Shown here one piece after another: positions 26,974-35,998 of a stretch of DNA of 64,000 bases. The notes beneath the pieces are model-generated. The model saw nothing but the letters and a program-made list of their open reading frames with translations, had not been told where the DNA came from and did no database searches. Position 1 is the first letter of the stretch; each line of letters begins with the position of its first letter. Origin of the DNA: Scytonema sp. UIC 10036 (GTDB lineage Bacteria; Cyanobacteriota; Cyanobacteriia; Cyanobacteriales; Nostocaceae); assembly GCF_009725235.1 (NCBI RefSeq), contig NZ_WJFC01000026.1, forward strand, positions 1 to 64,000, given 5' to 3'. The position numbers were made by a program, and so were the translations under genes.

Positions 26974-28044
26974 TCAACTGACTCGAAGCGCATCACTACT
27001 AGTCAGGATAAGTGGAAAGTGATGGGCATTGGGTGCATGCATCGCCTGAATTCCTAAATTAGCTCGATTGAGAATATCGGCATGAGTTCTAATGACTTGA
27101 CCTGTGCTGTCTAAAATTGAGTGATGGAAGTTTAATCCATTCAGGTTGAAAGCCATTGTACTGACACCAAGAGCAGCAAACCAAATACCAACTGTTGGTA
27201 AAGCAGCTAGCAGAAAATGAAAAGTGCGGTGGTTTTGACTACCGAACCAAGGAATGAGCAGTCTTCCCAAAAAGCCATTATGTCCTGCCAAATAGTTGTA
27301 GGTAACATTAGATTGAGAAAATTTGTATCCTGCATTGGGCGATTCATTCTCGGTGGTTGTATGAATCAAAGTTGAGGTTACTAAAGAACCATGTAACACG
27401 CTTAACAAAGCACCACCAAAGATCCCAGTCACTCCTAACATATGAAAAGGATGCATCAGGATATTGTGGTCGGCTTGGAATGCCAACATGAAGTGGAAAG
27501 TGCCTGCAATTCCCAACGGTAAACCATCAGAGAAGCTTCCTTGACCAATAGGATATACCAGTAATACTGCCGTTGCTGCAGCTACAGGCGCACTAAACGC
27601 AACCGCAATCCAAGGACGCATACCCAAACGATAACTTAACTCCCCAAGTCGTCCTAGATAGCACCAAACTCCAATGAGAAAGTGCAGCACGATTAATTGA
27701 TACGGACCACCATTGTAAAGCCATTCATCAACCGAGCTTGCTTCCCAAATTGGATAAAAATGAAGACCGATAGCCGCAGAAGTGGGCACTACAGCGGCTG
27801 TAATTATATTGTTGCCACCCATTAAGGAACCAATAACAGGCTCTCGAATGCCATCTATATCTACAGGTGGTGCAACTATAAAGGCGATCGCAAAACAGGT
27901 GATGGCTGCTATTAAAGTAGGAATCATTAGCACGCCGAACCAGCCAATGTAAAAGCGGTTTTCTGTATCCGTTATCTTGGCGCAAAACTTATCCCAGACT
28001 TGTACTAACTCTAATTCGCGCCGACGTTGAATGATAGTACTCAT
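26974..28044 (-). CDS. psbA: Rogue (sentinel-type) photosystem II D1 protein
   Basis: 356 aa from the ATG at 28044 (CAGGAG 9 nt upstream). Five-helix D1 fold with Tyr-Z ([12 protein letters not shown]) and D170 kept, H190 kept, and H215 and H272 regions present ([15 protein letters not shown]). Mn-cluster ligands are lost: E189 is Asp (FQADHN), and the C-terminal [13 protein letters not shown] reads [13 protein letters not shown], so E333 is Ala, D342 is Ile and A344 is Thr. Residues 130-131 are Leu-Gly, so it lacks the QD pair of chlorophyll f synthase. This is the pattern of rogue or sentinel D1 forms, thought to make a PSII that cannot split water, for example at night or during N2 fixation. 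Numbering follows canonical D1 (this protein is +3). Monocistronic. Confidence 0.9.
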   Translation of the reverse strand: MSTIIQRRRELELVQVWDKFCAKITDTENRFYIGWFGVLMIPTLIAAITCFAIAFIVAPPVDIDGIREPVIGSLMGGNNIITAAVVPTSAAIGLHFYPIWEASSVDEWLYNGGPYQLIVLHFLIGVWCYLGRLGELSYRLGMRPWIAVAFSAPVAAATAVLLVYPIGQGSFSDGLPLGIAGTFHFMLAFQADHNILMHPFHMLGVTGIFGGALLSVLHGSLVTSTLIHTTTENESPNAGYKFSQSNVTYNYLAGHNGFLGRLLIPWFGSQNHRTFHFLLAALPTVGIWFAALGVSTMAFNLNGLNFHHSILDSTGQVIRTHADILNRANLGIQAMHAPNAHHFPLILTSSDALRVS

Positions 28045-28322
28045 GACTTGTAACTCCTGTTTCAAAGTGTTGAAGCTTCTCTGTTTATATCAAGCTTCAA
28101 CTTAGTGAATCAAAAGGCTATATAAGAAGTCTTTACAACTAAAATTCTATAAAATTCTATGGCAGCCGTCATAAACTAGTTAAATATCTTTGTAATTCTT
28201 CGACTTCAATTACAAACATCGCAGTGTTGGCTGTAGTTAATAAATATAGCAAATTAACTGAAGAATCAAAATTCTCCATAGAAGAAAAACGAGCGCATCT
28301 TCAAGAAGAAAATACTCAGAGA

Positions 28323-28649
28323 TTATTCCACTACTTGAATAGTGGTTTCAAATCGCTCGATTGTTGATTCTTCGCCAGACCATTCACGCCAGTTTTTTAA
28401 TTGTAGTTTTATTTGTCCGGGATGATTGGCTTGAAAAATGAATACACGTTGTCCACCACTGCCAATAGCTCCATGGCTGAATTGGTTAAATTGGTCGTTT
28501 TTCAGTTGCAATACCTGTGTACTCAAATTTGGTGTTGACCAACGATAACCTGTTGTTGGGTTTTCGTCTAAACGAATAACAAGCATTTGCCCTCGCTTCA
28601 AGGTGATTGTTTTACCGTTGTCGATACTGGAAAGAGTCACTTCAGACAT
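28323..28649 (-). CDS. Chagasin-type cysteine protease inhibitor (I42 family)
   Basis: 108 aa from the ATG at 28649 (MSEVTLSS), where the domain begins; the frame continues to an ATG at 28802 giving 159 aa with a hydrophobic N-terminus (FLAHIFSLFLVAWIL) that could act as a signal peptide, and both starts have only weak ribosome sites. The three inhibitor loops are visible: NPTTGYRW, a Gly-rich GAIGSGGQRVFIF, and LKNWREWSGEES. Chagasin-like proteins plug the active site of papain-family proteases. A papain-family protease is encoded two genes upstream on the same strand, so inhibitor and target look paired. A remnant of a second copy is at 19785. Confidence 0.83.
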   Translation of the reverse strand: MSEVTLSSIDNGKTITLKRGQMLVIRLDENPTTGYRWSTPNLSTQVLQLKNDQFNQFSHGAIGSGGQRVFIFQANHPGQIKLQLKNWREWSGEESTIERFETTIQVVE

Positions 28650-29143
28650 AGATCTTAATTGGTGTAATAATTTGGATGGGTGCTTACATAATTTTAGTTG
28701 ATTGTTTAATGACAGAGCCCGGACGTAAGTGTTTGGCATTTCATCAGGTAACTGTAATATCCAAGCTACCAAGAATAGAGAAAAGATATGGGCTAGAAAC
28801 ATATAACAATCTTATTTGAGATCCGAAAACATGAGACAAGGGGGATAAGGAAGAAGCTGTTTGTAATCCATTTAGGACTGCTATAGTAGCAATTTCTGCT
28901 AGTAGAAAGCAAAAAATCTACATCAGAAAATGGTGGGCATTGCCCACCCTACAAATGCGATCGTTTTAAAGTATAAAAGGAGAAAACTTCTTATCTTCTA
29001 CCAATTCTTTTTAAGGATGCATAGAATGAGCCTGCATTCGTCAAGCTTTGTTTGTTTAGCCTCAGGTTTCTAGCCTGAGATCGATATTACGCAACCTCAT
29101 ACAAAATTGATATTAAGCTTCTAGTTTAAGATAAGGTTCAGTC
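28650..29143. other. Intergenic between inhibitor and GWR-domain gene
   Basis: Holds the possible N-terminal extension of the inhibitor (to 28802), a palindrome GGTGGGCATTGCCCACC at about 28930-28948, and a hairpin CTCAGG...CCTGAG near 29060-29080. No separate gene. Confidence 0.45.
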
Positions 29144-29608
29144 CTACCAAACGTAAAGAGTATTGACTTTCCCATCATCGCCTTCATAGAAATTAGCACC
29201 TTTACCAGTTGCTTTGGCATGGGCTGCAATCATGTTAAATGCCACGATCGCACTGTCTGAATTGTCAGCAAATTTTCGCCAACCAACTCCATCCACATAC
29301 ATCCAGGCATTGCGCCCCTCAGAACAATAACTCCAAAGCCCAACTATTTTTTTGTTAGTTTGCCACCCAGCAGCAACGGCTTCTCCTTGGCTCAGAAATT
29401 GGCTGGGCGGTTCTTTAGTTGGACGCTCTTCTACTTGAGTGAGAACTGTACTAGCTGGAGGGTTTTGTGTAGGGTAATCAAAAATTTTATTTTCCTCACT
29501 CAAACCATTGCTAGTGTTTGTTACTGCAACAAATGAAGGAGGTGTTTGACAAGGTTCACAATTCCGCTCTGTTGTTACAGGAAGAATTACGTCAGGTGTT
29601 TCGCTCAT
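29144..29608 (-). CDS. GWR-domain protein with polar N-terminal linker
   Basis: 154 aa, ATG with AAGGAG 7 nt upstream. Residues 1-75 are polar and Pro/Thr-rich with one CEPC motif and no signal peptide. Residues about 80-154 are a small domain (GLWSYCSEGRNAWMYVDGVG, then WRKF, ending KVNTLYVW). The same domain ends the papain-like protease at 29710 and the M6-like protease at 44395. I do not know a name for it. A stand-alone copy beside a protease bearing the same domain could be an adaptor, a decoy or an export partner. About 70 bp of its 3' end are duplicated at 19902-19972. Confidence 0.7.
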   Translation of the reverse strand: MSETPDVILPVTTERNCEPCQTPPSFVAVTNTSNGLSEENKIFDYPTQNPPASTVLTQVEERPTKEPPSQFLSQGEAVAAGWQTNKKIVGLWSYCSEGRNAWMYVDGVGWRKFADNSDSAIVAFNMIAAHAKATGKGANFYEGDDGKVNTLYVW

Positions 29609-29709
29609 GATAAATCTCCTTAATTCAAGAATCTAAAACAGTCAGTAAATTGTTCAAATCAATGCCATGTTGTGGGAAGAGAAAAATGTCATGAATGTAC
29701 GAGTTGTAC

Positions 29710-30795
29710 TTACCATGCATAGACTTCGGTGATCATCCCTTGAAGTTGGTAAACTGATACTAGGCGTTCTTGTTGTTTGGAGGCAGTTAACTGAGCTAAC
29801 ATATCCAGGTGAGCGTTAACACTAGCAGTGCATAACCTACGCCAACCAATTCCATCACTCAGATAAACATAGGAGTTAAGGTCGGAGTTATTTGTCCATA
29901 AACCTTGAACCTTCACATTATTTAACCAACCTGTCTCAACAATACCGTCTACTGCGTATACCCAGGCTTCTATACCACACTCACCGTAAGCAATTTTGAA
30001 AAAGCCTTGCTCGCCCCAACCAGTTCCCCAACTATTCTTACAAATCCAAAATCCTTGGCTGTCATCGTAACCCACTATCGAGATACAGTGTCCACCTGCT
30101 AAATTACCAGTGACATGACGATAGACCCCGCTCTTATAAGCAAAAAAATCGTCATAGACGCTGAAGCAAGCACTGAGCGCACCGCGACTCGACAACCACT
30201 CTTTCATCGCGGACACATCGGAAATTTTATGGTATCCACCAATCAACACAAGGCGGTTTTGCCAATCCGAACAAAGTTTACAATCTTGGTTACCTGGGGT
30301 GTAGGGGAAGCAATCCTTATCAACAATACCCTTTTTTGCAGCTTCCATTGCCTTGTCAGCATACCAACCAGTGTTACAGTTAAAGCCTTCTGATTTTGCG
30401 TAACAATAGAACAAATGAGCTTCTGATAGATTTACATTTAGATTTGGATTATTCCTCTGACGGCGGAATGTTGCTTCGATTGTCGCAATCGTACCAAAAG
30501 CAACACAAGAACCGCAGTTACCTTGATCCTTCATAGGCGTGACAAAGCCCCCCGCCCGTAAATCGTAAGAAGTTGGAAATCCAAAGACTTGACCGTAGGT
30601 TTTGGCTGTTTTGAAAGCTTCAGAGTTAAGGCGAGCAATTTGTTCGCGTTCTTGTAAAGATGGTTCGCCTGGAGCTGGTTGGTACCCTAAACGTAGTTTC
30701 TTTTCTTCATCTGATAGCTCGGAGACACTAGTCACACCTGCTTGCCAAGAAGCATTTGCTAACTCAATAGCTGCTTGCAGTTTTACAACATCCAT
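29710..30795 (-). CDS. Papain-family (C1A) cysteine protease with C-terminal GWR domain
   Basis: 361 aa from the ATG at 30795, placed behind GAGGAG; the frame runs to 30969 but its upstream part has no coding character. Residues 1-95 look like a propeptide (LSDEEKKLRLGY, FGFPTSYDLRAGGFVTPMKD). The catalytic centre is complete: GNCGSCVAF (Cys), AGGHCISIVGYDD (His) and CKNSWGTGWGEQGFF (Asn). Residues about 290-361 are the GWR domain (SYVYLSDGIGWRRL, ending EVYAW). There is no signal peptide, so the protease is cytosolic or leaves by a leaderless route that might use the GWR domain. The GWR-domain gene and a chagasin-type inhibitor follow on the same strand. Direct-repeat site 6 lies upstream. 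Confidence 0.88.
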   Translation of the reverse strand: MDVVKLQAAIELANASWQAGVTSVSELSDEEKKLRLGYQPAPGEPSLQEREQIARLNSEAFKTAKTYGQVFGFPTSYDLRAGGFVTPMKDQGNCGSCVAFGTIATIEATFRRQRNNPNLNVNLSEAHLFYCYAKSEGFNCNTGWYADKAMEAAKKGIVDKDCFPYTPGNQDCKLCSDWQNRLVLIGGYHKISDVSAMKEWLSSRGALSACFSVYDDFFAYKSGVYRHVTGNLAGGHCISIVGYDDSQGFWICKNSWGTGWGEQGFFKIAYGECGIEAWVYAVDGIVETGWLNNVKVQGLWTNNSDLNSYVYLSDGIGWRRLCTASVNAHLDMLAQLTASKQQERLVSVYQLQGMITEVYAW

Positions 30796-31021
30796 AAACA
30801 TCTCCTCAAAGCGAAAAGTGAGTTGAAATTGGATTGAGTGATTTGCACACGGCATTTTTGATAGTTGAAAAATGCGAGTGCTTGTGATTTTTAAAATAGA
30901 AGATATGAAATAAAAACTCCTCCTCCTTTCCCAAGAGGTAGCTACTAGCGTTTTTTTATCATGCACCACACCGAGTTGACAAAGACGCTATTTTGTTGTT
31001 AACGCTAGTTAAAGGATAGTT

Positions 31022-31156
31022 ATGAGAACTAAGGCGATCGCTTCCTTAGTGCTTCTCTTTGCTATTAGTGATTCAAACAGCAGAGGTAGCAAGGGGGAGA
31101 AGTTTTTATGCACCATGATATACGCAGTTTATCACAGCTACCTAATTGAAGGATAA
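31022..31156 (+). other. 44-codon frame ending in a duplicated tail
   Basis: An ATG frame (MRTKAIASLVLLFAISDS) ends in YHSYLIEG and stop; the last nine codons match the end of the HlyD remnant at 43269-43580. Probably recombination debris in the 665-bp gap between the papain-like protease and hsp20-2. That gap otherwise holds only direct-repeat sites 6 and 7. Confidence 0.35.
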
Positions 31157-31183
31157 AATGAAAATATGAGGATGTTGTGAGAA
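31150..31183 (-). promoter_or_regulatory. Direct-repeat promoter element, site 6 (papain-like protease)
   Basis: Minus strand TTCTCACAACATCCTCA (31183 to 31167), 11 bp, then TATCCT (31155-31150). The leader would be about 350 nt. Confidence 0.55.
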
Positions 31184-31331
31184 AAAAGGAACAATGTTTA
31201 AGAAATGATTAAACAATCAAAATAGAGTGATATAAGTATAGGAATGCAATAATTTTTCATAAATGCATAGATCGCAACTACACATATTGATAATTATTAG
31301 CGCCTACCTGCTTTGATGAGTTCATACTTAT

Positions 31332-31365
31332 TCCTCACAAAATCCTCATATTTTGTTTCTATGTT
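31332..31365 (+). promoter_or_regulatory. Direct-repeat promoter element, site 7 (hsp20-2)
   Basis: TCCTCACAAAATCCTCA at 31332-31348, 11 bp, then TATGTT at 31360-31365. Flanks closely match site 12. Confidence 0.62.
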
Positions 31366-31460
31366 TAAAGTAGAGTTAGTGAAAATGGCTCTACAAAAAC
31401 TCAGCATAATAAAAACTCTTTCAACAATCTTTGCAAAAATTCATATTAGGAGGAACCAAT

Positions 31461-31928
31461 ATGCCGATAACGCTTTGGCGACCTTTTCAAGATATTGAAC
31501 ACTGGGAACCCCTTCACGAAATCGAAAACTTACAACGTCAGCTTAACCAGATGTTTGAGAGCATCATGCCAACCAGTGATGAAGATGCTATTGCAGTAAC
31601 ATTTATGCCTTCTGCGGAAATGAAAGAAACTGATGAGACTTTATCTCTCAGATTAGAAGTTCCAGGATTGGAGGCAAAAGATTTAGACGTGCAAGTTACA
31701 GAAACTACCGTTGCTATCAAAGGCGAACGCAAGTCTGAAACCAAAGTGGAAGACAAAGATATGGTGCGCTCTGAATTCTACTACGGTAGATTTGAACGGG
31801 TGATTCCTTTACCTAGTCATATTCAGACCGATCGAGTTCAAGCAGAGTATAAAAATGGCATTCTCACGCTTACCTTACCTAAAGTTAAACCCGAGAAGCG
31901 CAAAGCTGTAAAAATTAACTTAAAATAA
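31461..31928 (+). CDS. Hsp20 / alpha-crystallin small heat-shock protein (copy 2)
   Basis: 155 aa from the ATG at 31461, chosen because TAGGAGGA lies 7 nt before it; an ATG ten codons earlier has no ribosome site. The alpha-crystallin core spans residues about 40-145 (LEVPGLEAKDLDVQV, VAIKGERKSE, NGILTLTLPKV). It lacks the long charged tail of copy 1 and is of normal length, so the two Hsp20 proteins may form different oligomers. Driven by direct-repeat site 7. The LuxR-type regulator gene follows 88 bp downstream on the same strand. Confidence 0.9.
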   Translation: MPITLWRPFQDIEHWEPLHEIENLQRQLNQMFESIMPTSDEDAIAVTFMPSAEMKETDETLSLRLEVPGLEAKDLDVQVTETTVAIKGERKSETKVEDKDMVRSEFYYGRFERVIPLPSHIQTDRVQAEYKNGILTLTLPKVKPEKRKAVKINLK

Positions 31929-32015
31929 GCCGTGTGAGAACCTTAATTGAAAACGGGGAGTGAGGATGAGTAAATTATACAACTCCTCACTCCGTCATAG
32001 TGTTGAAGGGAAAAT

Positions 32016-32702
32016 ATGCCATCACAGCAAAGGAGTTCTTTGAGTTGCGATCGCACGAATTTCCCAGAATGCGATCGCTGTATCCTGAATTTACTGCATC
32101 TTGACTTGATGCAGACAAATCAGAATAACCAGAAATTCAGCCAAGAGCAGCAAATACTAACACAATTTAAGCAAATCTTGGATTTTATCGGGGCGATCGT
32201 TTTGGCGAGCGATGGGCAAGTGCAACTCGTGACTCCACGGGCAGAACAATTGTTGAGCCAGTATTTTTTACCCCGTCGCGATCCACACTTATTGCCAGAA
32301 CCTTTACAATATTGGTTTACACATCAGATTGCACAAATCACATTTAATGAATATGTGCCATCTTCCTGTTTACCCTTGCAAATGAAGCAAGTAGGAAGTA
32401 AATTACTGGTGAGTCTCATTCCCTACACTATTAAAGAGCAATATTTCTTGCTATTAGAGGAACAAGAACCACAATCCTTCTCTATTGATGATTTGGAATT
32501 GCTTGGACTCACTAAACGCGAGGCGGAAGTGCTATTTTGGATTGCCAAGGATAAAAGCAATGCTGGAATTGCAAAAGTACTGGGTTGTTCTGAAGGAACA
32601 ATACGAAAACATCTGGAGCATCTTTACGAAAAACTGGGCGTGCAAACTCGGACAGGTGCGGTAATGGTTGCTCTGACAAAGTTGGGATTATTCAAAGGGT
32701 AA
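32016..32702 (+). CDS. LuxR-type transcription regulator with N-terminal Cys cluster
   Basis: 228 aa. Residues 163-225 are a LuxR-family helix-turn-helix: LGLTKREAEVLFWIAKDKSN and then LGCSEGTIRKHLEHLYEKLG. The middle (about 50-150) is a PAS-like sensory region with no receiver Asp. The N-terminus has three cysteines in SCDRTNFPECDRC (C-x7-C-x2-C), which could hold a metal or Fe-S cluster, but the DNA coding for them consists of two HIP1 sites, so they may be incidental; a start at codon 33 (MQTNQNNQ) would remove them. The gene lies just downstream of hsp20-2. A broken copy of its 5' end is at 43583-43755. Confidence 0.78.
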   Translation: MPSQQRSSLSCDRTNFPECDRCILNLLHLDLMQTNQNNQKFSQEQQILTQFKQILDFIGAIVLASDGQVQLVTPRAEQLLSQYFLPRRDPHLLPEPLQYWFTHQIAQITFNEYVPSSCLPLQMKQVGSKLLVSLIPYTIKEQYFLLLEEQEPQSFSIDDLELLGLTKREAEVLFWIAKDKSNAGIAKVLGCSEGTIRKHLEHLYEKLGVQTRTGAVMVALTKLGLFKG

Positions 32703-33255
32703 TTTGTCGCAATATCTTCATATCCTTATACGCAGATCGTCGTATTGACCCTAAAATCTATTTCAAGAAGTATTGAATTATATAGGAGTCCTATTTGATT
32801 TTTGTTGGCATAGCTTGTACTTGCGTTTAAAAAATCCAAATCCCAGGATTCGTCTAGCCAAGGATTGGGCCTCAGTACACTTAACAAGAATCAAATCAGA
32901 ATTCTGCATTTAAGTAGCAGGGTGTCATTGGACTAAAAATGATTTAGGAAATGTAGGAGTAAAATGTCTTACACAAGAACATAGCAACCAAGTCCTTTTA
33001 ACTTTAACAAAGCAGGGGGTGCTAAGGACAGAAGGGATTTGTTATGGACGCAGTGAGACTGTCGATATGAGTGCAAGACTTGAAGGTGTAAGGGGTTTAA
33101 GTTCTTCGTCATAATCTCCGCAGAGGGCGGTCAACAATAACGGTGTGGATTTAAATCTCCACGTAAAAAGTCAAAGCCTGAATGACTTTTAGCGATTGGG
33201 TGTTTCTCAGCTAATAAAAGAGAGTCAAGCAACATTTATGGAGGATTAATTCATC
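32703..33255. other. Intergenic, nothing recognised
   Basis: No coding frame. DNA just after the LuxR gene (32716-32790) has a diverged copy at 43918-43985. A GGAGG site precedes the ATG at 33256. Confidence 0.45.
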
Positions 33256-33621
33256 ATGAGCGAGTTAAAAACTAGCAGCGAGCTTCTTCCCGAAGTTACG
33301 GAGAAGATTCATTTGGTCACATTAAAAGGTTTGACAGCAGACGCAATCGGACAGCAACACTACGGTTATGTTTTTGCAGGCAGTAGCGATCGCGATATGG
33401 TTTTGAAGGTAACTGGTTGGAACTTCACAACACCAACCCCACAGATTATACAGTGCCAGCCTCGTCAATCTGAAAATTTCGATCGCGGATGGTCCGATCA
33501 ATTCGGGATTCAGGTCATTGAGACTGGACGTGATTTTGTGCGAATTCGCATTCGCAGGTTGGACTCAAACGGCGGTGGATGGGGACAGAATCTTCGGATC
33601 GACATGATGGTTATTGAATAA
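33256..33621 (+). CDS. 121-aa protein of unknown family next to M4-like protease
   Basis: 121 aa, ATG behind GGAGG. After about 15 polar residues the protein is predicted all-beta: KIHLVTLKGLTADAIGQQHY, GYVFAGSSDRDMVLKVTGWN, then FVRIRIRRLDSNGGGWGQNL and RIDMMVIE. No signal peptide, membrane helix or catalytic motif. I recognise no family. It is encoded 72 bp before a thermolysin-like protease on the same strand, so a role as inhibitor, chaperone or substrate of that protease is possible, parallel to the papain/chagasin pair (inference from position only). Confidence 0.7.
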   Translation: MSELKTSSELLPEVTEKIHLVTLKGLTADAIGQQHYGYVFAGSSDRDMVLKVTGWNFTTPTPQIIQCQPRQSENFDRGWSDQFGIQVIETGRDFVRIRIRRLDSNGGGWGQNLRIDMMVIE

Positions 33622-33693
33622 CTACTGCAATACCATTTTTTAAAATTTAATTTTCAGGAATGCATTGCATAAACTTTACCAGGAGAAAAAATT

Positions 33694-35286
33694 ATGTTTC
33701 ATGAAGAGCCTAGTCTTCGCCATCGGGCTAACCGAAATCGCGTTGATGCTGTCATCTCAAATGGGAAGGCTAAATCTGCTGTAATTAGTTCATCTGAGAG
33801 CAAAACATTTCTAGAACAACGAGCAGGAACTTCTTTGGAATGGAATATTACAACTGGAACTCCTGCTGCTATAGTAGGAAAATTATCCACGCCGATAGCA
33901 GGTACGGCATCTGGAGCTAGTCAAACATTTTTGAGGGAAAACGCTCCTATTTTAGGATTGAGTGCAGACGATGTTGAAGAACTCTCTGAAATTGACGCCT
34001 TTGAGTGGGGTGGATTGCAATTCATTCGTCGCCAACAAACTTATGAGGGATTGCCTGTCTTTGGCGCTAACATTTTGGTAGGTGTAGATAACAAGAATCA
34101 AGTTCAAATGGTGACTAGTGGTCTACGCTCCCAAGTTGCTGTTAAATCTGGTGAGAAAGAGATCTCTCTAAAAGAAGCTCGCCAAATAGCCCTTAACGAT
34201 CTTGGTGAAGATGTTCAACAAAGAAGTCACATCACCCATGAGACTGTTTTCTATCCAACTCAGCAAGGGGATGTGAAAGTTTACCACTTAACTGTTCCGA
34301 CCAACCATCCTCTGGGTACATGGGAATACTTCATTGATGTCCAGAATGGAGAAATTGTAGATAGCTTCAATTCGATGAAGTTTCATTCATTTTACTTTGC
34401 TCCGAGAGCAAGGGTTTATCCTGAAAACCCAGAGGAAACAAAATTGACAACCGTGATGCTGCGAGATGTTAAGTCTCCTTATAAGCAATTGGATGGTCAA
34501 TATTGTAAAGTCATTAATGAAGATGCTCCACCCGCCCAAGCAGACAATACTTATCGATTTGACTTTCCTCCTGACAATACACACTTTGATGAGTGTCAAG
34601 TTTACTATTCTGTAGAGAAAGTCTATCAATATTTTATGGATTTGGGATTTCGAGGATTTACAGTCAATAATCCCTATGGAAAAGCTCACAACGGACAGCT
34701 TGGTGCTAACGTCCATACTGGAAACAAATACGACAATGCATTTTACGATCCTGCTACAGGGCAGATCTACTTTGGAGATGGCAGTTACCCAGGAAATGAC
34801 AATGGACTTCGCGATCTAGCTAAAGAAGTTGATGTAGTTGCTCATGAATTTACTCATGCGGTGATTGATGAATACCATCCTAAGATGTTTGGAAGTGAAG
34901 GACTGGCACTACACGAAGGATACGCTGATTATTTCGCTTGTTCTTTATTGAACGACCCGGACTTAGGGGAATATGTTGTACCTGGTCCGGAAAGAGATGG
35001 AATGATTCGCAATTGCGATAATGATTTGAAATATTCGGAGACATCAACAGAACCCCACGATCGCGGTCAAGCTTGGGCAGGAGCCTGCTGGCACTTGAGA
35101 AAAGCAGTCGGACAATCAGTGGCAGATTTTTTGATCTTTGGCAGTTTGCTTGTCTTGGGAACAAATGCACCAACCTTCAAATATGCCAAAGATATGCTTT
35201 TGCTAATTGACCAATATTGGTGTGGTGGCGAGTACAAAGCGACAATCAAGAGGATCTTTGAGACTGAACGGGGGATTCCTGTTTAA
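33694..35286 (+). CDS. Thermolysin-like (M4/M36-type) zinc metalloprotease
   Basis: 530 aa, ATG behind AGGAG. Residues about 60-210 form an FTP-type propeptide (ENAPILGLSADDVEELS; LPVFGANILVGVD; ISLKEARQIALNDLG; WEYFIDVQNGEIV). The catalytic domain has the zinc motif VVAHEFTHAVID and, 25 residues on, the third ligand region GLALHEGYADYFACSL. The N-terminus (MFHEEPSLRHRANRNR) is polar without a signal peptide, unlike most M4 enzymes, so export must use another route or the enzyme acts inside. It follows the 121-aa unknown gene and precedes a signal-peptide-bearing 171-aa protein. The late C-terminal His of thermolysin (DRGQAW region) appears as EPHDRGQAWAG. Confidence 0.85.
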   Translation: MFHEEPSLRHRANRNRVDAVISNGKAKSAVISSSESKTFLEQRAGTSLEWNITTGTPAAIVGKLSTPIAGTASGASQTFLRENAPILGLSADDVEELSEIDAFEWGGLQFIRRQQTYEGLPVFGANILVGVDNKNQVQMVTSGLRSQVAVKSGEKEISLKEARQIALNDLGEDVQQRSHITHETVFYPTQQGDVKVYHLTVPTNHPLGTWEYFIDVQNGEIVDSFNSMKFHSFYFAPRARVYPENPEETKLTTVMLRDVKSPYKQLDGQYCKVINEDAPPAQADNTYRFDFPPDNTHFDECQVYYSVEKVYQYFMDLGFRGFTVNNPYGKAHNGQLGANVHTGNKYDNAFYDPATGQIYFGDGSYPGNDNGLRDLAKEVDVVAHEFTHAVIDEYHPKMFGSEGLALHEGYADYFACSLLNDPDLGEYVVPGPERDGMIRNCDNDLKYSETSTEPHDRGQAWAGACWHLRKAVGQSVADFLIFGSLLVLGTNAPTFKYAKDMLLLIDQYWCGGEYKATIKRIFETERGIPV

Positions 35287-35386
35287 CCGTTCGCTTTGGA
35301 AGTCTTAACTAGAGGGTCAATCAAATAGAACTAGGGGCGTGGTAACACCATGCCCTGACAACTAAATTCAGGTTCATTAAAAACTC

Positions 35387-35902
35387 ATGCCAGTCATCAT
35401 TCTCATGTCGTGTCTGGGGGTTATACTTGCTATGGCAATGGGTACACCCTATAACAATCCTTTTCTCACTCAAGATGGTTTCTTGACCGGAGCGTTAGAA
35501 TTCCAAGATGGACAAATGGGCTTTGCAGGGTTTTCTGGAGTGGTTTGGACAATTTCACCTGATGGGAGTTGTCAGGCTGCTCGTTTTCTCAATGAGACTG
35601 TATCACCTCCCCATCAAACAGGTCAGTTAGATCGGCAGAACTTAGTTCAGCTTGCTAATGTCTTATCAAGTCAGAATTTTTCCGATCTGCCTTCTGAAAT
35701 CCCATCTGAACCAACTCTCAATCCTCACCGTTTTACGATCCGCTGGGGAACAAAATCATCAACATTAACTTTGAAACCCCGTCAAAGTCTTGAAGATGCT
35801 CTGAGACAAATGCGAAATCAACCCGAAACTCCTCAATCAAGATTCTTTACTATTGCACAATTTATTAATCAGTTGCTAAGGGAGCATTGCGGTAATGATT
35901 AG
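35387..35902 (+). CDS. Exported protein of unknown function
   Basis: 171 aa. Residues 1-19 are a short signal-like helix (MPVIILMSCLGVILAMAMG). The mature part has a beta-rich start (GALEFQDGQMGFAGFSGVVW; TISPDGSC) and a helical end (TIAQFINQLLRE). The N-terminal half could be an inhibitor-like or lectin-like small fold, but I cannot assign it. It lies 100 bp downstream of the metalloprotease gene, which makes a shared role possible. No clear ribosome site; confidence is for the gene, not a function. Confidence 0.6.
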   Translation: MPVIILMSCLGVILAMAMGTPYNNPFLTQDGFLTGALEFQDGQMGFAGFSGVVWTISPDGSCQAARFLNETVSPPHQTGQLDRQNLVQLANVLSSQNFSDLPSEIPSEPTLNPHRFTIRWGTKSSTLTLKPRQSLEDALRQMRNQPETPQSRFFTIAQFINQLLREHCGND

Positions 35903-35998
35903 GGCGATCGCCATCTCTTCATAAAATGAGTTGATAACCTTTTGTAACATCTTGATAAAAATTTGCAAACACTCTTATTTAATAAAGAATCTAAAAAT

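Noticed and set aside
26974..28044. psbA copy considered as chlorophyll f synthase (super-rogue D1)
   Set aside because: Residues 130-131 are Leu-Gly rather than Gln-Asp and D170 is kept; no far-red photoacclimation genes are in the window.
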